Assembly: GCF_008297955.1 (NCBI RefSeq) | Contig: NZ_VTPY01000002.1 | Span: forward strand, 124,001-188,000 | Reading direction: 5' to 3' | Source: Billgrantia pellis | GTDB lineage: Bacteria > Pseudomonadota > Gammaproteobacteria > Pseudomonadales > Halomonadaceae | Length of the DNA stretch: 64,000 bases | Part shown: piece by piece, positions 7,365 to 16,187 of the stretch | How positions within the stretch are numbered: position 1 is the first letter of the stretch | Layout of the letters: the number at the start of each line of letters is the position of its first letter | The notes under the pieces: generated by a model | Database searches by the model: none | What the model was told of the DNA's origin: nothing | Seen by the model: only the letters and a program-made list of their open reading frames with translations | Position numbers and translations under genes: made by a program

Positions 7365-9188
7365 ATGCCGGCGTTCTTCCCTCGGATTGCGCGGGTAGTA
7401 GCGCTCGGGCTGGCGTTCGACATGGGCGAAGAAACGCGTGTCCTTGTAGGGCATCTTCATGAAGCCCGACACGCCGAGCCCTTCGATCAACCCGACGGCA
7501 TCGAGAATGTCCTCGAGACGACGGCGGAATTCCGCTTCCCGTGACGGATCGAGCAGGCGGTAGTAGCTGTGGATCTTGAGGTGCTGCGGCAACGCCTCGA
7601 AGATGATCATGCCGGTGTGGTGGATTTCGTTGAGCGCCTCCAGCGAGGTGATGATCGGTTCCGGCAGGACCAGGAACTCCTCGGGGTCGGGTCCGTCCTC
7701 GAAGTAGCTGTGCAGACGGCTGCGATCCTCCAGTTCGGGTACCGCGCTGACCTCGTAGCGCAGCCGCATGCCGGGTTCGATGACGAAGGGGTGCGTCGGA
7801 CTCTCGCGATCCAGGTGCAGCGTATCGCGGGCGTTGAACAGACAGCTCTTGAAGATGCCCTGGCGATAGATGGCCCGCGCCAGGTTGACCATGTTGTTGA
7901 CGGCGGCGACGAAGGCCGGGCGCAAGCGCGAAACGTGCAGGTTCAGCGACGTGTCGATATAGACACCGTCGGCTTCCCAACGCACCGCAAGCCCCCCCAC
8001 CACTGGGTATCTGCCCAGGCGGCTCACCGCGGCCAAGAAGGCCTTCTCGGTCTCGCCCATGCCCTGCATGAAGTTCTTGTAATAGCGGTCGAGCTGCACG
8101 TCGTTGACGTCGTTGAGCGTCTCGCGTCCGCCCTCTTCGCGCAAAAAGGCCTTGCGCGAGCTGTAGACCACCGTATCGATCTCGCGCGGCGAAGGCCTCA
8201 CCCAGGTAGGCACCAGCGCGGTTTCCGGCGTTTCCGGCAGGTCGAGCATCACTACCCGGGCCAGCCGCGGCATTTCGCGGATGAAGTGATCGCCGGCGCG
8301 CATCCGCACCCCCGGGTCGGGATCGAGCATGCCGTCGAGCATGCGGGCGAACTCCATGGGCAGGCCCAACGACGTCGCCGGAATCGCGCGATGGCCGAAG
8401 CGGCACGACTGCGCCGAGGCCAGCGCATACAGGGTCCCGGCCGCCCCCTGCTCGTCGAAGCGAGGCGACGACAACGCGCCGTTGAGTTGCTCTTCACCGA
8501 TAAAATAGACGTCGCCAAGTCGAGCGTTGGTCTGCTGCAGGTTGTCCGACATCAGTTCCATCACGTTGGCTGACACGAATTGCCGGTTGGCATCGAGCTG
8601 GGCGAACACCGAGGAGCCCCAGTCGATCAGCGCCACCGCTTCGCGACCGGCATCAAAGACCAGGTTCGACGGCTTGATGTCGCCATGCACGATGGGGCGC
8701 CCCGCCGGCCCCGACTCACGCCGCAGGCTGCGCAGAATATCGGCGAGCTGATCGGCGATGCGTACCACCAGGCGCGGCGACAAGCGACCCTCGCGCAGCG
8801 AGACCTCTTCCAGGTTGATGCCCGGCGCGCGTTGCATCACCAGGATCGACTGGTTGCGCACGCGCTGGAAGGCGATCAATCGGGGGACACGGGAGTGCTC
8901 GACCTGCTCCAGCATGAACGCCTCCTCCTCGAGGCGATCCTGCAGTTGCTGGGGCAGGTTGACCCGGGTGAACTTGAAGACGTACTCCTCGTCGTGGCCG
9001 GCGATGCCGGCAAAGACGAAGCCGTAAGCGCCCTTGCCGATCAGTTCGATGTTCCGGTAGCCCAGTTGCTCGAGCTGGGCCTGACACAGCGCCACCCACT
9101 CCTTGAGCTTGCGCGCGTCGTCGTGGCTAAGCAGGTAGATCGACTGCTCTTCCGGGATGTAAAACTGCTGTAGCGTCACCTGGGACAT
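7347..9188 (-). CDS. Hanks-type serine/threonine protein kinase with an uncharacterised C-terminal region
   Basis: A 613-residue cytoplasmic protein with no membrane segment. The kinase domain spans about residues 45-310: glycine-rich loop GKGAYG (51-56), VFKF with the ATP-anchoring Lys72, catalytic loop HGDIKPSN (168-175, with HGD replacing the usual HRD) and DWG (189-191, replacing DFG). The remaining 300 residues match no family I recognise. The ATG at 9188 lies 8 bases after the stop of the E2 gene, so it is the fourth gene of the bkd operon. Hanks kinases of this atypical HGD/DWG kind are usually active because the catalytic Asp and Lys remain. Phosphorylation of the branched-chain dehydrogenase is a contextual inference. 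Confidence 0.85.
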   Translation of the reverse strand: MSQVTLQQFYIPEEQSIYLLSHDDARKLKEWVALCQAQLEQLGYRNIELIGKGAYGFVFAGIAGHDEEYVFKFTRVNLPQQLQDRLEEEAFMLEQVEHSRVPRLIAFQRVRNQSILVMQRAPGINLEEVSLREGRLSPRLVVRIADQLADILRSLRRESGPAGRPIVHGDIKPSNLVFDAGREAVALIDWGSSVFAQLDANRQFVSANVMELMSDNLQQTNARLGDVYFIGEEQLNGALSSPRFDEQGAAGTLYALASAQSCRFGHRAIPATSLGLPMEFARMLDGMLDPDPGVRMRAGDHFIREMPRLARVVMLDLPETPETALVPTWVRPSPREIDTVVYSSRKAFLREEGGRETLNDVNDVQLDRYYKNFMQGMGETEKAFLAAVSRLGRYPVVGGLAVRWEADGVYIDTSLNLHVSRLRPAFVAAVNNMVNLARAIYRQGIFKSCLFNARDTLHLDRESPTHPFVIEPGMRLRYEVSAVPELEDRSRLHSYFEDGPDPEEFLVLPEPIITSLEALNEIHHTGMIIFEALPQHLKIHSYYRLLDPSREAEFRRRLEDILDAVGLIEGLGVSGFMKMPYKDTRFFAHVERQPERYYPRNPREERRHDDARG

Positions 9189-9196
9189 GACCGGCC

Positions 9197-10825
9197 TCAG
9201 CCTAGGTGAAGAAGCATGGTCTCCGGCGCTTCGAGATATCCCTTCCAGGCATTGCAGAAGCGGGCAATGGTGCCGCCGTCGATCACCCGATGGTCGCCCG
9301 CCCAAGTGGCGGTCATGATCGCGCGCCGCGTCACCTCACCGCGTTCGTCGAAGCGCGGCAGCCATTGGCTCTTGCCAATGGCGACGATGGCCAGCTCCGG
9401 GGCATTGATGATAGGCGCCGCATAGGTTCCGCCAAACGCGCCGATATTGGAGATGCTGATGGTGCCTCCCTTGAGGTCCTCCTGCGCCACCCTTCCGTCG
9501 CGGGCGTCAGCGGTGAGACGTTGTATCTCACGAGCCACGTCGAGCAGCGAGCGTCGTTCCACACGTTTAACGTTGGGCACGATCAGGCCCGACTGGCTGT
9601 CCACCGCCATGCCGATGTTGACCGAGGGCAGGTAGTGAATCTCGGTCACCTCGGGATTGAGCCGGGCGTTGAGGATCGGGTAGTCCCGGATCGCCAATGC
9701 CAGCGCTTTCATGAAGAACGGCATCAGGGTCAGGCGGGTCTGCTGCGCCTCCGCTACGGGCTTCAACCGCTCACGCAGTGCCAACAGCTCGGTGACATCG
9801 ATTTCCTCGCCATATTGGAAGTGCGGAACGGTGCTGGCCGACTCGACCATGCGTCGCGCCATTACCGCGCGCACACCGCGAATCGGTTCGACACGCACCT
9901 CGCCCTCGGCTTGAGCCGGGATCATGGTTGTCGATTGCAAAGCTTCCCGGGCTGGCTGCGCTTCGTTCTGCTCGAGCCGATCGTCTTCTAGGTAGCGCAG
10001 CACGTCTTCCTTGAGCACGCGCCCCTCCTTTCCGGAACCGGGTATCGCCTCGAGCGAAAGCCCGTGCTCGCGTACCAGGCGACGCACCGCCGGACTCGCC
10101 GGGATGCGCCCGTAGGGGCCACGGCCGCCGGAGGCAACCGGCGACATGGCCGGTGCGTCGCTGCGTGTCTCCCTGCGCGAGGTCGCACTGCTCGCGGGGG
10201 CGGCATCGGTCGCGTCGACATGGTCCGGCACATAGGCGAACAGCGGCGCATGCACCTTGGCGATCTCTCCCTTGGGCACGTAGAGATGACTCACCGTGCC
10301 CGCCTCGGGGGCCGTGATCTCGACCATCGCCTTGTCAGTCATGACATCGACCAGCGGTTGATCCTCCTCGACATGTTCGCCCTCGGCCACGCGCCACTCC
10401 ACCACCTCGCATTCGACGATGCCTTCGCCGATATCGGGCAGGATGAAGTCACGGGGGGCGCCGCCGGCGGAAAACACCAAACCGCCGGACTCAAGCCCGG
10501 GGGTGGGCGCCTCCTCGACCGGGCTCGCCACCTCGTCTTCCGGCCGCGCTACGGGGCGCGGCGGTTCTGGCACCCCGCTCTGGCCACTAGCCTCCGCCTC
10601 GTAGGCAAACAACGGCGCATGCACCTTGGCGATCTCGCCCTTGGGCACGTAGAGCCTGGTGACGCGCCCCGCCTCGGGAGCGGTAATCTCGACCAGCGCC
10701 TTGTCGGTCATTACCTCGACCACCGGCTGGTCTTCTTCGATGACGTCGCCCTCGCCGACGCGCCACTCCACAATTTCGCATTCCACGATACCTTCGCCGA
10801 TATCGGGCAGCATAAAGTCGCTCAT
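9197..10825 (-). CDS. bkdB: Branched-chain 2-oxoacid dehydrogenase E2 (dihydrolipoyl acyltransferase) with two lipoyl domains
   Basis: A 542-residue E2 chain. Two lipoyl domains (about residues 1-76 and 126-199) carry the lipoylation site MTDKA at Lys42 and Lys165. A peripheral-subunit-binding domain follows (about 241-277) and then the acyltransferase domain (about 312-542) with the catalytic motif DHRVIDG (511-517). E2 transfers the acyl group from lipoyl to CoA in the core of the complex. Branched-chain E2 normally has one lipoyl domain, so the nearly identical second copy is unusual. The gene sits between E1 beta and the kinase; no E3 gene is present, so a shared lipoamide dehydrogenase must be encoded elsewhere. 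Confidence 0.92.
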   Translation of the reverse strand: MSDFMLPDIGEGIVECEIVEWRVGEGDVIEEDQPVVEVMTDKALVEITAPEAGRVTRLYVPKGEIAKVHAPLFAYEAEASGQSGVPEPPRPVARPEDEVASPVEEAPTPGLESGGLVFSAGGAPRDFILPDIGEGIVECEVVEWRVAEGEHVEEDQPLVDVMTDKAMVEITAPEAGTVSHLYVPKGEIAKVHAPLFAYVPDHVDATDAAPASSATSRRETRSDAPAMSPVASGGRGPYGRIPASPAVRRLVREHGLSLEAIPGSGKEGRVLKEDVLRYLEDDRLEQNEAQPAREALQSTTMIPAQAEGEVRVEPIRGVRAVMARRMVESASTVPHFQYGEEIDVTELLALRERLKPVAEAQQTRLTLMPFFMKALALAIRDYPILNARLNPEVTEIHYLPSVNIGMAVDSQSGLIVPNVKRVERRSLLDVAREIQRLTADARDGRVAQEDLKGGTISISNIGAFGGTYAAPIINAPELAIVAIGKSQWLPRFDERGEVTRRAIMTATWAGDHRVIDGGTIARFCNAWKGYLEAPETMLLHLG

Positions 10826-10852
10826 CGTTGTCTCCTGTCCTGATATCGGGCG

Positions 10853-11830
10853 TCAGAACGCCACGGATGCCTTGATCGCTTCGAAGATCTTGAGGTGATC
10901 GGGCAGATACTCCTTCTCCAATGTCAGCGGGAAAGGCGTATCCAGGCCCGTCACCCTTTCGATCGGCGACTCCAGGTACAGGAAGCAGCGCTCCTGGATG
11001 ACAGCGGCAATTTCGCCGGCGAAGCCACCGGTGCGCGGCGCCTCGTGGGTAATTACCAGGCGGCCGGTCTTGAGCACCGACTCGGCCACAGTGTCCTCGT
11101 CCCAGGGCAGGATGGTGCGCAGGTCGATCACCTCGCAGGAGATGCCCTCCTTCTCGGCCAGCTCCACGGCGCGGTCGATCACCTCCATCTGCGCGCCCCA
11201 GCCCAACACGGTGATATCGCTGCCCTCCTTGGTTACCTCGGCCTCGCCGATGGGCAACTGAAAATCCTCCTCGGGCACCTCGCCGACCGAGGCACGATAG
11301 AGCCGCTTGGGTTCGAAGAAGACCACCGGATCCGGGTCGCGGATGGCCGAGAGCAGAAGCCCCTTCGCCTGATAGGGGTTGCGCGGCATCACGACCTTGA
11401 GTCCAGGCGTGTGCGCGAAGTAGGCCTCGGGCGACTGGGAGTGGTAGTGACCGCCGGAGATACCGCCACCGTACGGCGCTCGTATCGTCAGCCCACCGAC
11501 ATTGAACAGATCGCCGGAGCGATAGCGGAACTTGGCCGTTTCGTTGACGATCTGGTCGAAGGCCGGAAAAATGTAGTCGGCGAACTGGATCTCGGCCACC
11601 GGCACCGAGCCTTGGGCCGCCAGGCCGTTGGCGAAACCGATGATGCCCTGCTCCACCAGCGGCGTATTGAAGCAGCGATCACGGCCGTACTTTTCCTGCA
11701 GATGACTGGTGGCGCGGAACACACCGCCGAACACACCGACATCCTCACCGAAGCAGAGCACCTTCTCGTCCTCTGCCATGGCGATGTCGAGGGCGTTGTT
11801 GATCGCCTGAAGCATATTCATCTTGGGCAT
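10853..11830 (-). CDS. bkdA2: Branched-chain 2-oxoacid dehydrogenase E1 component, beta subunit
   Basis: A 325-residue transketolase-type E1 beta subunit, the usual length. Family blocks include [15 protein letters not shown], the loop [12 protein letters not shown], and the C-terminal [19 protein letters not shown]. With E1 alpha it forms the thiamine diphosphate-dependent decarboxylase of 2-oxoisovalerate and related acids. The ATG at 11830 is separated from the alpha stop codon by a single base, indicating coupled translation; a longer upstream frame is rejected. Confidence 0.92.
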   Translation of the reverse strand: MPKMNMLQAINNALDIAMAEDEKVLCFGEDVGVFGGVFRATSHLQEKYGRDRCFNTPLVEQGIIGFANGLAAQGSVPVAEIQFADYIFPAFDQIVNETAKFRYRSGDLFNVGGLTIRAPYGGGISGGHYHSQSPEAYFAHTPGLKVVMPRNPYQAKGLLLSAIRDPDPVVFFEPKRLYRASVGEVPEEDFQLPIGEAEVTKEGSDITVLGWGAQMEVIDRAVELAEKEGISCEVIDLRTILPWDEDTVAESVLKTGRLVITHEAPRTGGFAGEIAAVIQERCFLYLESPIERVTGLDTPFPLTLEKEYLPDHLKIFEAIKASVAF

Positions 11831-11831
11831 C

Positions 11832-13058
11832 TCAGGCTCCCCCCCGCACTTCGCCGGCCTTGGTATCGGTGGTGGCGATGCTGACGTCGGGGTCGAGCGA
11901 CCTCGCCCCCCTGGGGTAGGCATCCGGGTGCTTGCGGATATGCGTCTTGAGCGCATCGAGCTGACGCTGCAATGCCGGTGTGACGTCGGCGTAGACGTCG
12001 GTCACCAGGCTGTCCAGGGGAGGCGGCGGGCGCTTCTCGGCGCGCTTCATGGTTTCGAGCACCTCGCGACGCAAGCTCTCCTGCAGGCTCTTTTCCTGCT
12101 CCTCGCTCCACCAGTCTCGATCGGTCATCCAGCGCTGCATCCGCAGGATGGGATCTTTTTCGCGCCAGGCTTCCTCCTCCTTGCGCGAGCGATAGCCCGA
12201 GGGATCGTCCGAAGATGAGTGGGCCGCGAGTCGATAGGTCATCGCCTCGATCAGGACAGGCTGGTTCATCTCCACCGCGATCTTGCGTGCTTCCTGGGTG
12301 GCCCGATAAACGGCGAGCACGTCGTTGCCGTCGACGCGAATGACATGCATGCGATACCCGAAGGCGCGCGGTGCAATGCCGTCGGCGGCGAACTGCTCAC
12401 TGGCTGGCGTGGAGATCGCATAACCGTTGTTGCGACAGAAGAAGATCACCGGCACCTTATGCACCGAGGCCATGTTCAAAGCGGCATGGAAATCGCCCTC
12501 AGAGGCCGCGCCCTCGCCAAAGAAGGTGATGGTGCAATGTCCTTCGCCGGCCAGCTTCTGGCCGTAGGCATAGCCGGTGGCTTGGGGGATCTGAGTCGCC
12601 AGCGGCGAGGAGATGGTCATGTAGTGCAGCTTGCGCGACCCGTAGTGGATCGGCATCTGACGCCCCTTGCCGTAATCGAGCTCATTACCGAACAGCTGGT
12701 TCATGAACTCGTCGTAACTGAAGCCGCGATAGACCAGCGCCCCCTGCTCCCGATACTGCGCCATGATCATATCGGCATCGTCGAGAGCCGCGGTCGCGCC
12801 GATCACGGCGGCCTCTTCGCCGGTGCACTGCATGTAGAAGGAGAGCCGCCCCTGGCGCTGTGCCGCCATCATGCGCTCGTCGAGCACGCGCGTGACGAGC
12901 ATGGCGCGATAGATCCTGAGCGCCTTCTCCCTTTCGAGTGCCGGTGCCTCGGCGCCCTCGAACAGGGTGCCGTCCTGCTGCAGTAGCCGGAACGTGGGAA
13001 TCTGGAACTCATCGCCGGTCATGAACGCCGGCGCATGGACGTCGTATGTTGTTGTCAT
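11832..13058 (-). CDS. bkdA1: Branched-chain 2-oxoacid dehydrogenase E1 component, alpha subunit
   Basis: A 408-residue E1 alpha of the branched-chain type rather than the pyruvate type. [10 protein letters not shown] (131-140), [13 protein letters not shown] (148-160) and the thiamine diphosphate motif GEGAASEGD...RNN (181-211) match mitochondrial BCKDHA closely. The regulatory loop is present: Ser281-Ser283 within AAHSSSDDP and Ser291, corresponding to the serines phosphorylated in the mammalian enzyme. The ATG at 13058 has AGGACC-AGGAAG upstream. It is the first gene of the operon and lies behind a LiuR-like operator. Confidence 0.93.
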   Translation of the reverse strand: MTTTYDVHAPAFMTGDEFQIPTFRLLQQDGTLFEGAEAPALEREKALRIYRAMLVTRVLDERMMAAQRQGRLSFYMQCTGEEAAVIGATAALDDADMIMAQYREQGALVYRGFSYDEFMNQLFGNELDYGKGRQMPIHYGSRKLHYMTISSPLATQIPQATGYAYGQKLAGEGHCTITFFGEGAASEGDFHAALNMASVHKVPVIFFCRNNGYAISTPASEQFAADGIAPRAFGYRMHVIRVDGNDVLAVYRATQEARKIAVEMNQPVLIEAMTYRLAAHSSSDDPSGYRSRKEEEAWREKDPILRMQRWMTDRDWWSEEQEKSLQESLRREVLETMKRAEKRPPPPLDSLVTDVYADVTPALQRQLDALKTHIRKHPDAYPRGARSLDPDVSIATTDTKAGEVRGGA

Positions 13059-13172
13059 CTTCCTGGTCCTTGGGTAGTGGCAGGAGGAAACCGCCCCTTG
13101 TGAGGGCAGTGTTGTCTCTAATGTAGCCGGCCGCCAGAGGGTCACTCCAGCGACCCGCCAACGTTGGAGCAG

Positions 13173-13188
13173 TTGACGTTAACGTAAG
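13173..13188. promoter_or_regulatory. LiuR-like operator upstream of the bkd operon
   Basis: TTGACGTTAACGTAAG contains the palindrome ACGTTAACGT with flanking TTG/AAG. It matches, at about 14 of 16 positions, the motif I recall for LiuR, the MerR-family regulator of branched-chain amino acid degradation genes in proteobacteria (TTTACGT-N2-ACGTAAA). It lies 115 bases before the E1 alpha start, in the 263-base gap between the osmoprotectant importer and bkd. Confidence 0.55.
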
Positions 13189-13321
13189 ATGGATCCTAGC
13201 GCACCTATTTGGCTGGCCTATTGGTCTTTCGTATAAGGAGTCGACTGCCTTGGGGAGCCTTCGTAGAGCAGCACGGAGCATGCAGAGAGTCGGCCAACCG
13301 TTGCCGGGGTCTGCCGCGATG

Positions 13322-14083
13322 TTAACCGCGGCGCAGCAGGCGCTCGAAGACGCTATCGACGGCGAGGGCGAGCAGCCCGATCAGCAGCGCGCCCTGTACA
13401 ATGTAGGCGGTGTTTCCATTGATGATGCCCGCGATGATCGGATCGCCGAGATTGCTGGCCCCGACCGTCGCTCCCAGCGCCGCGGTCGCGATATTGACGG
13501 TGACGGAGGTACGAATGCCGGCCAGGATCACCGGCGCCGCCAAGGGCAGCTCGACTTGGCGAAGAAGCTGGCCACGGGTCATGCCCATGCCCCGCGCCGC
13601 CTCGCGCACGTCGGGGTCGATGCCATCGAGTCCCGTCAGCGTATTGCGCACGATGGGCAATAGGCCGTAGAGCAACAGGGCGACGATAATGGGGAGCGTA
13701 CCGAAGCCCAGCGCCGGCACCGCCAGCGCAAGTACGGCGACGGGCGGAAAGGTCTGGCCGATCGATGCGAGCTGGGATACCAGAGGCAGGAAATCGCGTC
13801 CGACCGGCCGCGTGACGGCGATCGCCGACCCCACGCCCAGCACCACGGCCACTAGAGAAGCGATGCCCACCACCATCGCATGCTGGCCCAGCAGTGCGAT
13901 GAATCCGGCACGCCGATAAATGACCTCCCGGCTATCGGGCTCGAGCCAGCGAAACGCGCCTTCGAGGTGAGCCATGCCCGTGGCGAACAGCACCAACAGC
14001 GACAGCCAAACCAGGGGGGCCAGCCAATGGCGTAACCCCGGCGTCAACGCCGCGGAACCGACCGTGAGCCACTGACGACTCAT
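13322..14083 (-). CDS. yehW: Osmoprotectant ABC transporter permease, YehW-like
   Basis: A 253-residue inner-membrane permease with about six hydrophobic segments and the ABC coupling loop EAARGMGMTRGQLLRQVELP. It is the shorter of the two permeases and matches the OpuCB/OpuCD and YehW class, whose partners are a larger permease and a glycine-betaine-type binding protein. Its start overlaps the ATPase stop by four bases (ATGA). It is the last gene of the four-gene importer. Confidence 0.88.
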   Translation of the reverse strand: MSRQWLTVGSAALTPGLRHWLAPLVWLSLLVLFATGMAHLEGAFRWLEPDSREVIYRRAGFIALLGQHAMVVGIASLVAVVLGVGSAIAVTRPVGRDFLPLVSQLASIGQTFPPVAVLALAVPALGFGTLPIIVALLLYGLLPIVRNTLTGLDGIDPDVREAARGMGMTRGQLLRQVELPLAAPVILAGIRTSVTVNIATAALGATVGASNLGDPIIAGIINGNTAYIVQGALLIGLLALAVDSVFERLLRRG

Positions 14084-15021
14084 GAGGATTTGCCCCCCAG
14101 CAGCCGACGAAGCGACAGCTCACCGACGGGAATGTCCTCTCCGTCGACCACCGTCAAGCGTTCCACGCGATGCCACAGCATCAATGACAGCGCTTGGCTC
14201 AGCGACGCGTCATAGGGAATCCGTTCGCTGGCGAGCAGACGTGGCCCCAGCGGCAGCATCCGCTCGCTGACCCGTGTCAACGCCGCCTCCTTGAGCCCAC
14301 GATCCATCCCCCCTAGCAGCGATTCGACGAATTCGTCGGCCGGCTCGTGCAACAGATCGATGGGACGCCCCTGCTGGACGATCCGTCCTTTGCGCATCAC
14401 CACCAGGCGGTCGGCCAGTGCCAGCGCCTCGTCCATGTCGTGTGTCACGAAGACCACGGTCTTGTGCAGGCGGGCTTGGAGTTCCTGCAACTGTTTTTGC
14501 AATGCTTGGCGAGTGAGGGGGTCGAGGGCGCCGAACGGCTCGTCCATCAGCAGGATGTCGGGATCGGCGGCCAGCGCCCGCGCCACCCCGACGCGTTGTG
14601 CCTGTCCGCCCGAGAGCTGGCGAGGGTACTTGTCGGCGAACTCCTGTACCGGCAGGCCCAACAGCGCCATCAACTCTTCGACCCGCTCATGAATGCGCCC
14701 ACGCGGCCACTTGAGCAAGCGCGGCACCAGACCGATGTTGCGTGCTACCGTCCAGTGCGGAAACAGCCCGGTGCTCTGAATCACGTAACCGATGCGTCGG
14801 CGCAGCGTCACCTCGTCGAAGCTGCGCACCGGAGCCCCCTCGAGATGGATCTCGCCCGCGTCATGCTCGATCAGGCGATTGATCATGCGCAGTGTCGTCG
14901 ACTTGCCACAGCCCGAGGTGCCCACCAGCACGCACACCTGCCCCTTCTCGACGCGAAGAGAAAGAGCGTCGACGGCGGTCTCGGCTCCGAAGCGCTTGGT
15001 GACGCCGAACAGCTCAATCAT
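14080..15021 (-). CDS. yehX: Osmoprotectant ABC transporter ATP-binding protein, YehX/OpuCA-like
   Basis: A 313-residue ABC ATPase: Walker A GTSGCGKST (about 34-42), signature LSGGQAQRV, Walker B ILLMDEPFGALD and the switch region THD. A C-terminal extension of about 70 residues (VERLTVVDGEDIPVGEL) looks like a partial CBS domain, the ionic-strength sensor in OpuA/OpuC-type ATPases. It overlaps both neighbouring permease genes by four bases. Confidence 0.9.
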   Translation of the reverse strand: MIELFGVTKRFGAETAVDALSLRVEKGQVCVLVGTSGCGKSTTLRMINRLIEHDAGEIHLEGAPVRSFDEVTLRRRIGYVIQSTGLFPHWTVARNIGLVPRLLKWPRGRIHERVEELMALLGLPVQEFADKYPRQLSGGQAQRVGVARALAADPDILLMDEPFGALDPLTRQALQKQLQELQARLHKTVVFVTHDMDEALALADRLVVMRKGRIVQQGRPIDLLHEPADEFVESLLGGMDRGLKEAALTRVSERMLPLGPRLLASERIPYDASLSQALSLMLWHRVERLTVVDGEDIPVGELSLRRLLGGKSS

Positions 15022-16184
15022 GGGGCCCCTCCCGGGCGAAGACGTTCACTCAGAGCGCTGATCGTGGCGTCGGCAATCAGCGCAAGGCCCAATATTGGCA
15101 AGGCACCGAGCAGTACCATATCCATGGCGGCCTGCCCCAGCCCCTGGAAGACGAAGGTGCCGAGCCCACCGGCCCCGATCAGCGCCGCCACCGCCGTGAG
15201 CCCGATCGCCTGCACGGTAGTGATGCGTATACCTTCGAGCACGATCGGCAATGCCAGCGGCAGACGCACCTGCAGCAGTACCTGGCGCCGACTCATTCCC
15301 ATGCCACGCGCCGACTCGATTACCGCCGGGTCGACCTCCTCCAGCGCCACGTAGATGTTGCGCACCATCGGCAACAGGCTGTAGCCGAGCAGCGCAAGAA
15401 ATGCCGGCGCCCAACCGATACCACTGACGCCGATGGCCGCCAACATGTCGACCCGAGCCCCGAGCCAGGCAAGCGGCGCGAGCAACAGGCCGAACAGCGC
15501 CAGGCTGGGGACCGTCTGCAGGAAGCTGAGCAGCCCGAAGCTCGCACGGCGCACTCCGGGGTGACGCCGCATCGCAAGCGCCAGCAAGGCGCCCAGAACC
15601 AGACTTGTGCCCACCGCGGCACCAACCAGCGCCAGATGGGTCGAGACGGCGGTAAGAAACTGGTCGCTACGCGCCTGGTACTCACGATATAGCGAAAGCG
15701 GTGCCTGCCCCCATGTCAGCGCCAGCCACCAACTGGTCAACACCGGCAGCAGCAGCAACCAGCCGAGCGGACGCGACAGCTCGAGTCGGGTACGCAGCTC
15801 GATCAAGGCGAGCAGCCAGACGAAGAGCAACAGCCAGATCGAAGCACCTATGCCGACTCGCGCCTGTGCCATGCCGGGCTCCACCAGGTCGACGCTCGCC
15901 GCGACAAGCCACCAGGGAAGCAGCGTCAACAGTGCCAGAACCCCCCAGAGCGCCGCCCGTAGCGCTTGCCGTGAGGAGCGCCAGGCCAGTCCCGCCACGA
16001 TCAGCATCGGCAATGCCAAGGCCAATGCCGGCCAACCGCCCAGTATCTGGAAGGCACGATACGGAGTGCCGGACACGATTCGATTGGGAGCCAGGCTGAC
16101 GGCATCCAGCGACAGCCACGCGAACAATCCGGCCAGCATCAGAACCAGCAGGACCCTATTGGGTTCGCATCTACCGCTCTCCAT
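15018..16184 (-). CDS. yehY: Osmoprotectant ABC transporter permease, YehY-like
   Basis: A 388-residue permease, matching the length of E. coli YehY (about 385). The N-terminal half has extra hydrophobic segments. The C-terminal half has the binding-protein-dependent permease domain with coupling loop ESARGMGMSRRQVLLQVRLP. It starts three bases after the binding-protein stop codon and overlaps the ATPase gene. Confidence 0.9.
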   Translation of the reverse strand: MESGRCEPNRVLLVLMLAGLFAWLSLDAVSLAPNRIVSGTPYRAFQILGGWPALALALPMLIVAGLAWRSSRQALRAALWGVLALLTLLPWWLVAASVDLVEPGMAQARVGIGASIWLLLFVWLLALIELRTRLELSRPLGWLLLLPVLTSWWLALTWGQAPLSLYREYQARSDQFLTAVSTHLALVGAAVGTSLVLGALLALAMRRHPGVRRASFGLLSFLQTVPSLALFGLLLAPLAWLGARVDMLAAIGVSGIGWAPAFLALLGYSLLPMVRNIYVALEEVDPAVIESARGMGMSRRQVLLQVRLPLALPIVLEGIRITTVQAIGLTAVAALIGAGGLGTFVFQGLGQAAMDMVLLGALPILGLALIADATISALSERLRPGGAP

Positions 16185-16187
16185 GGC

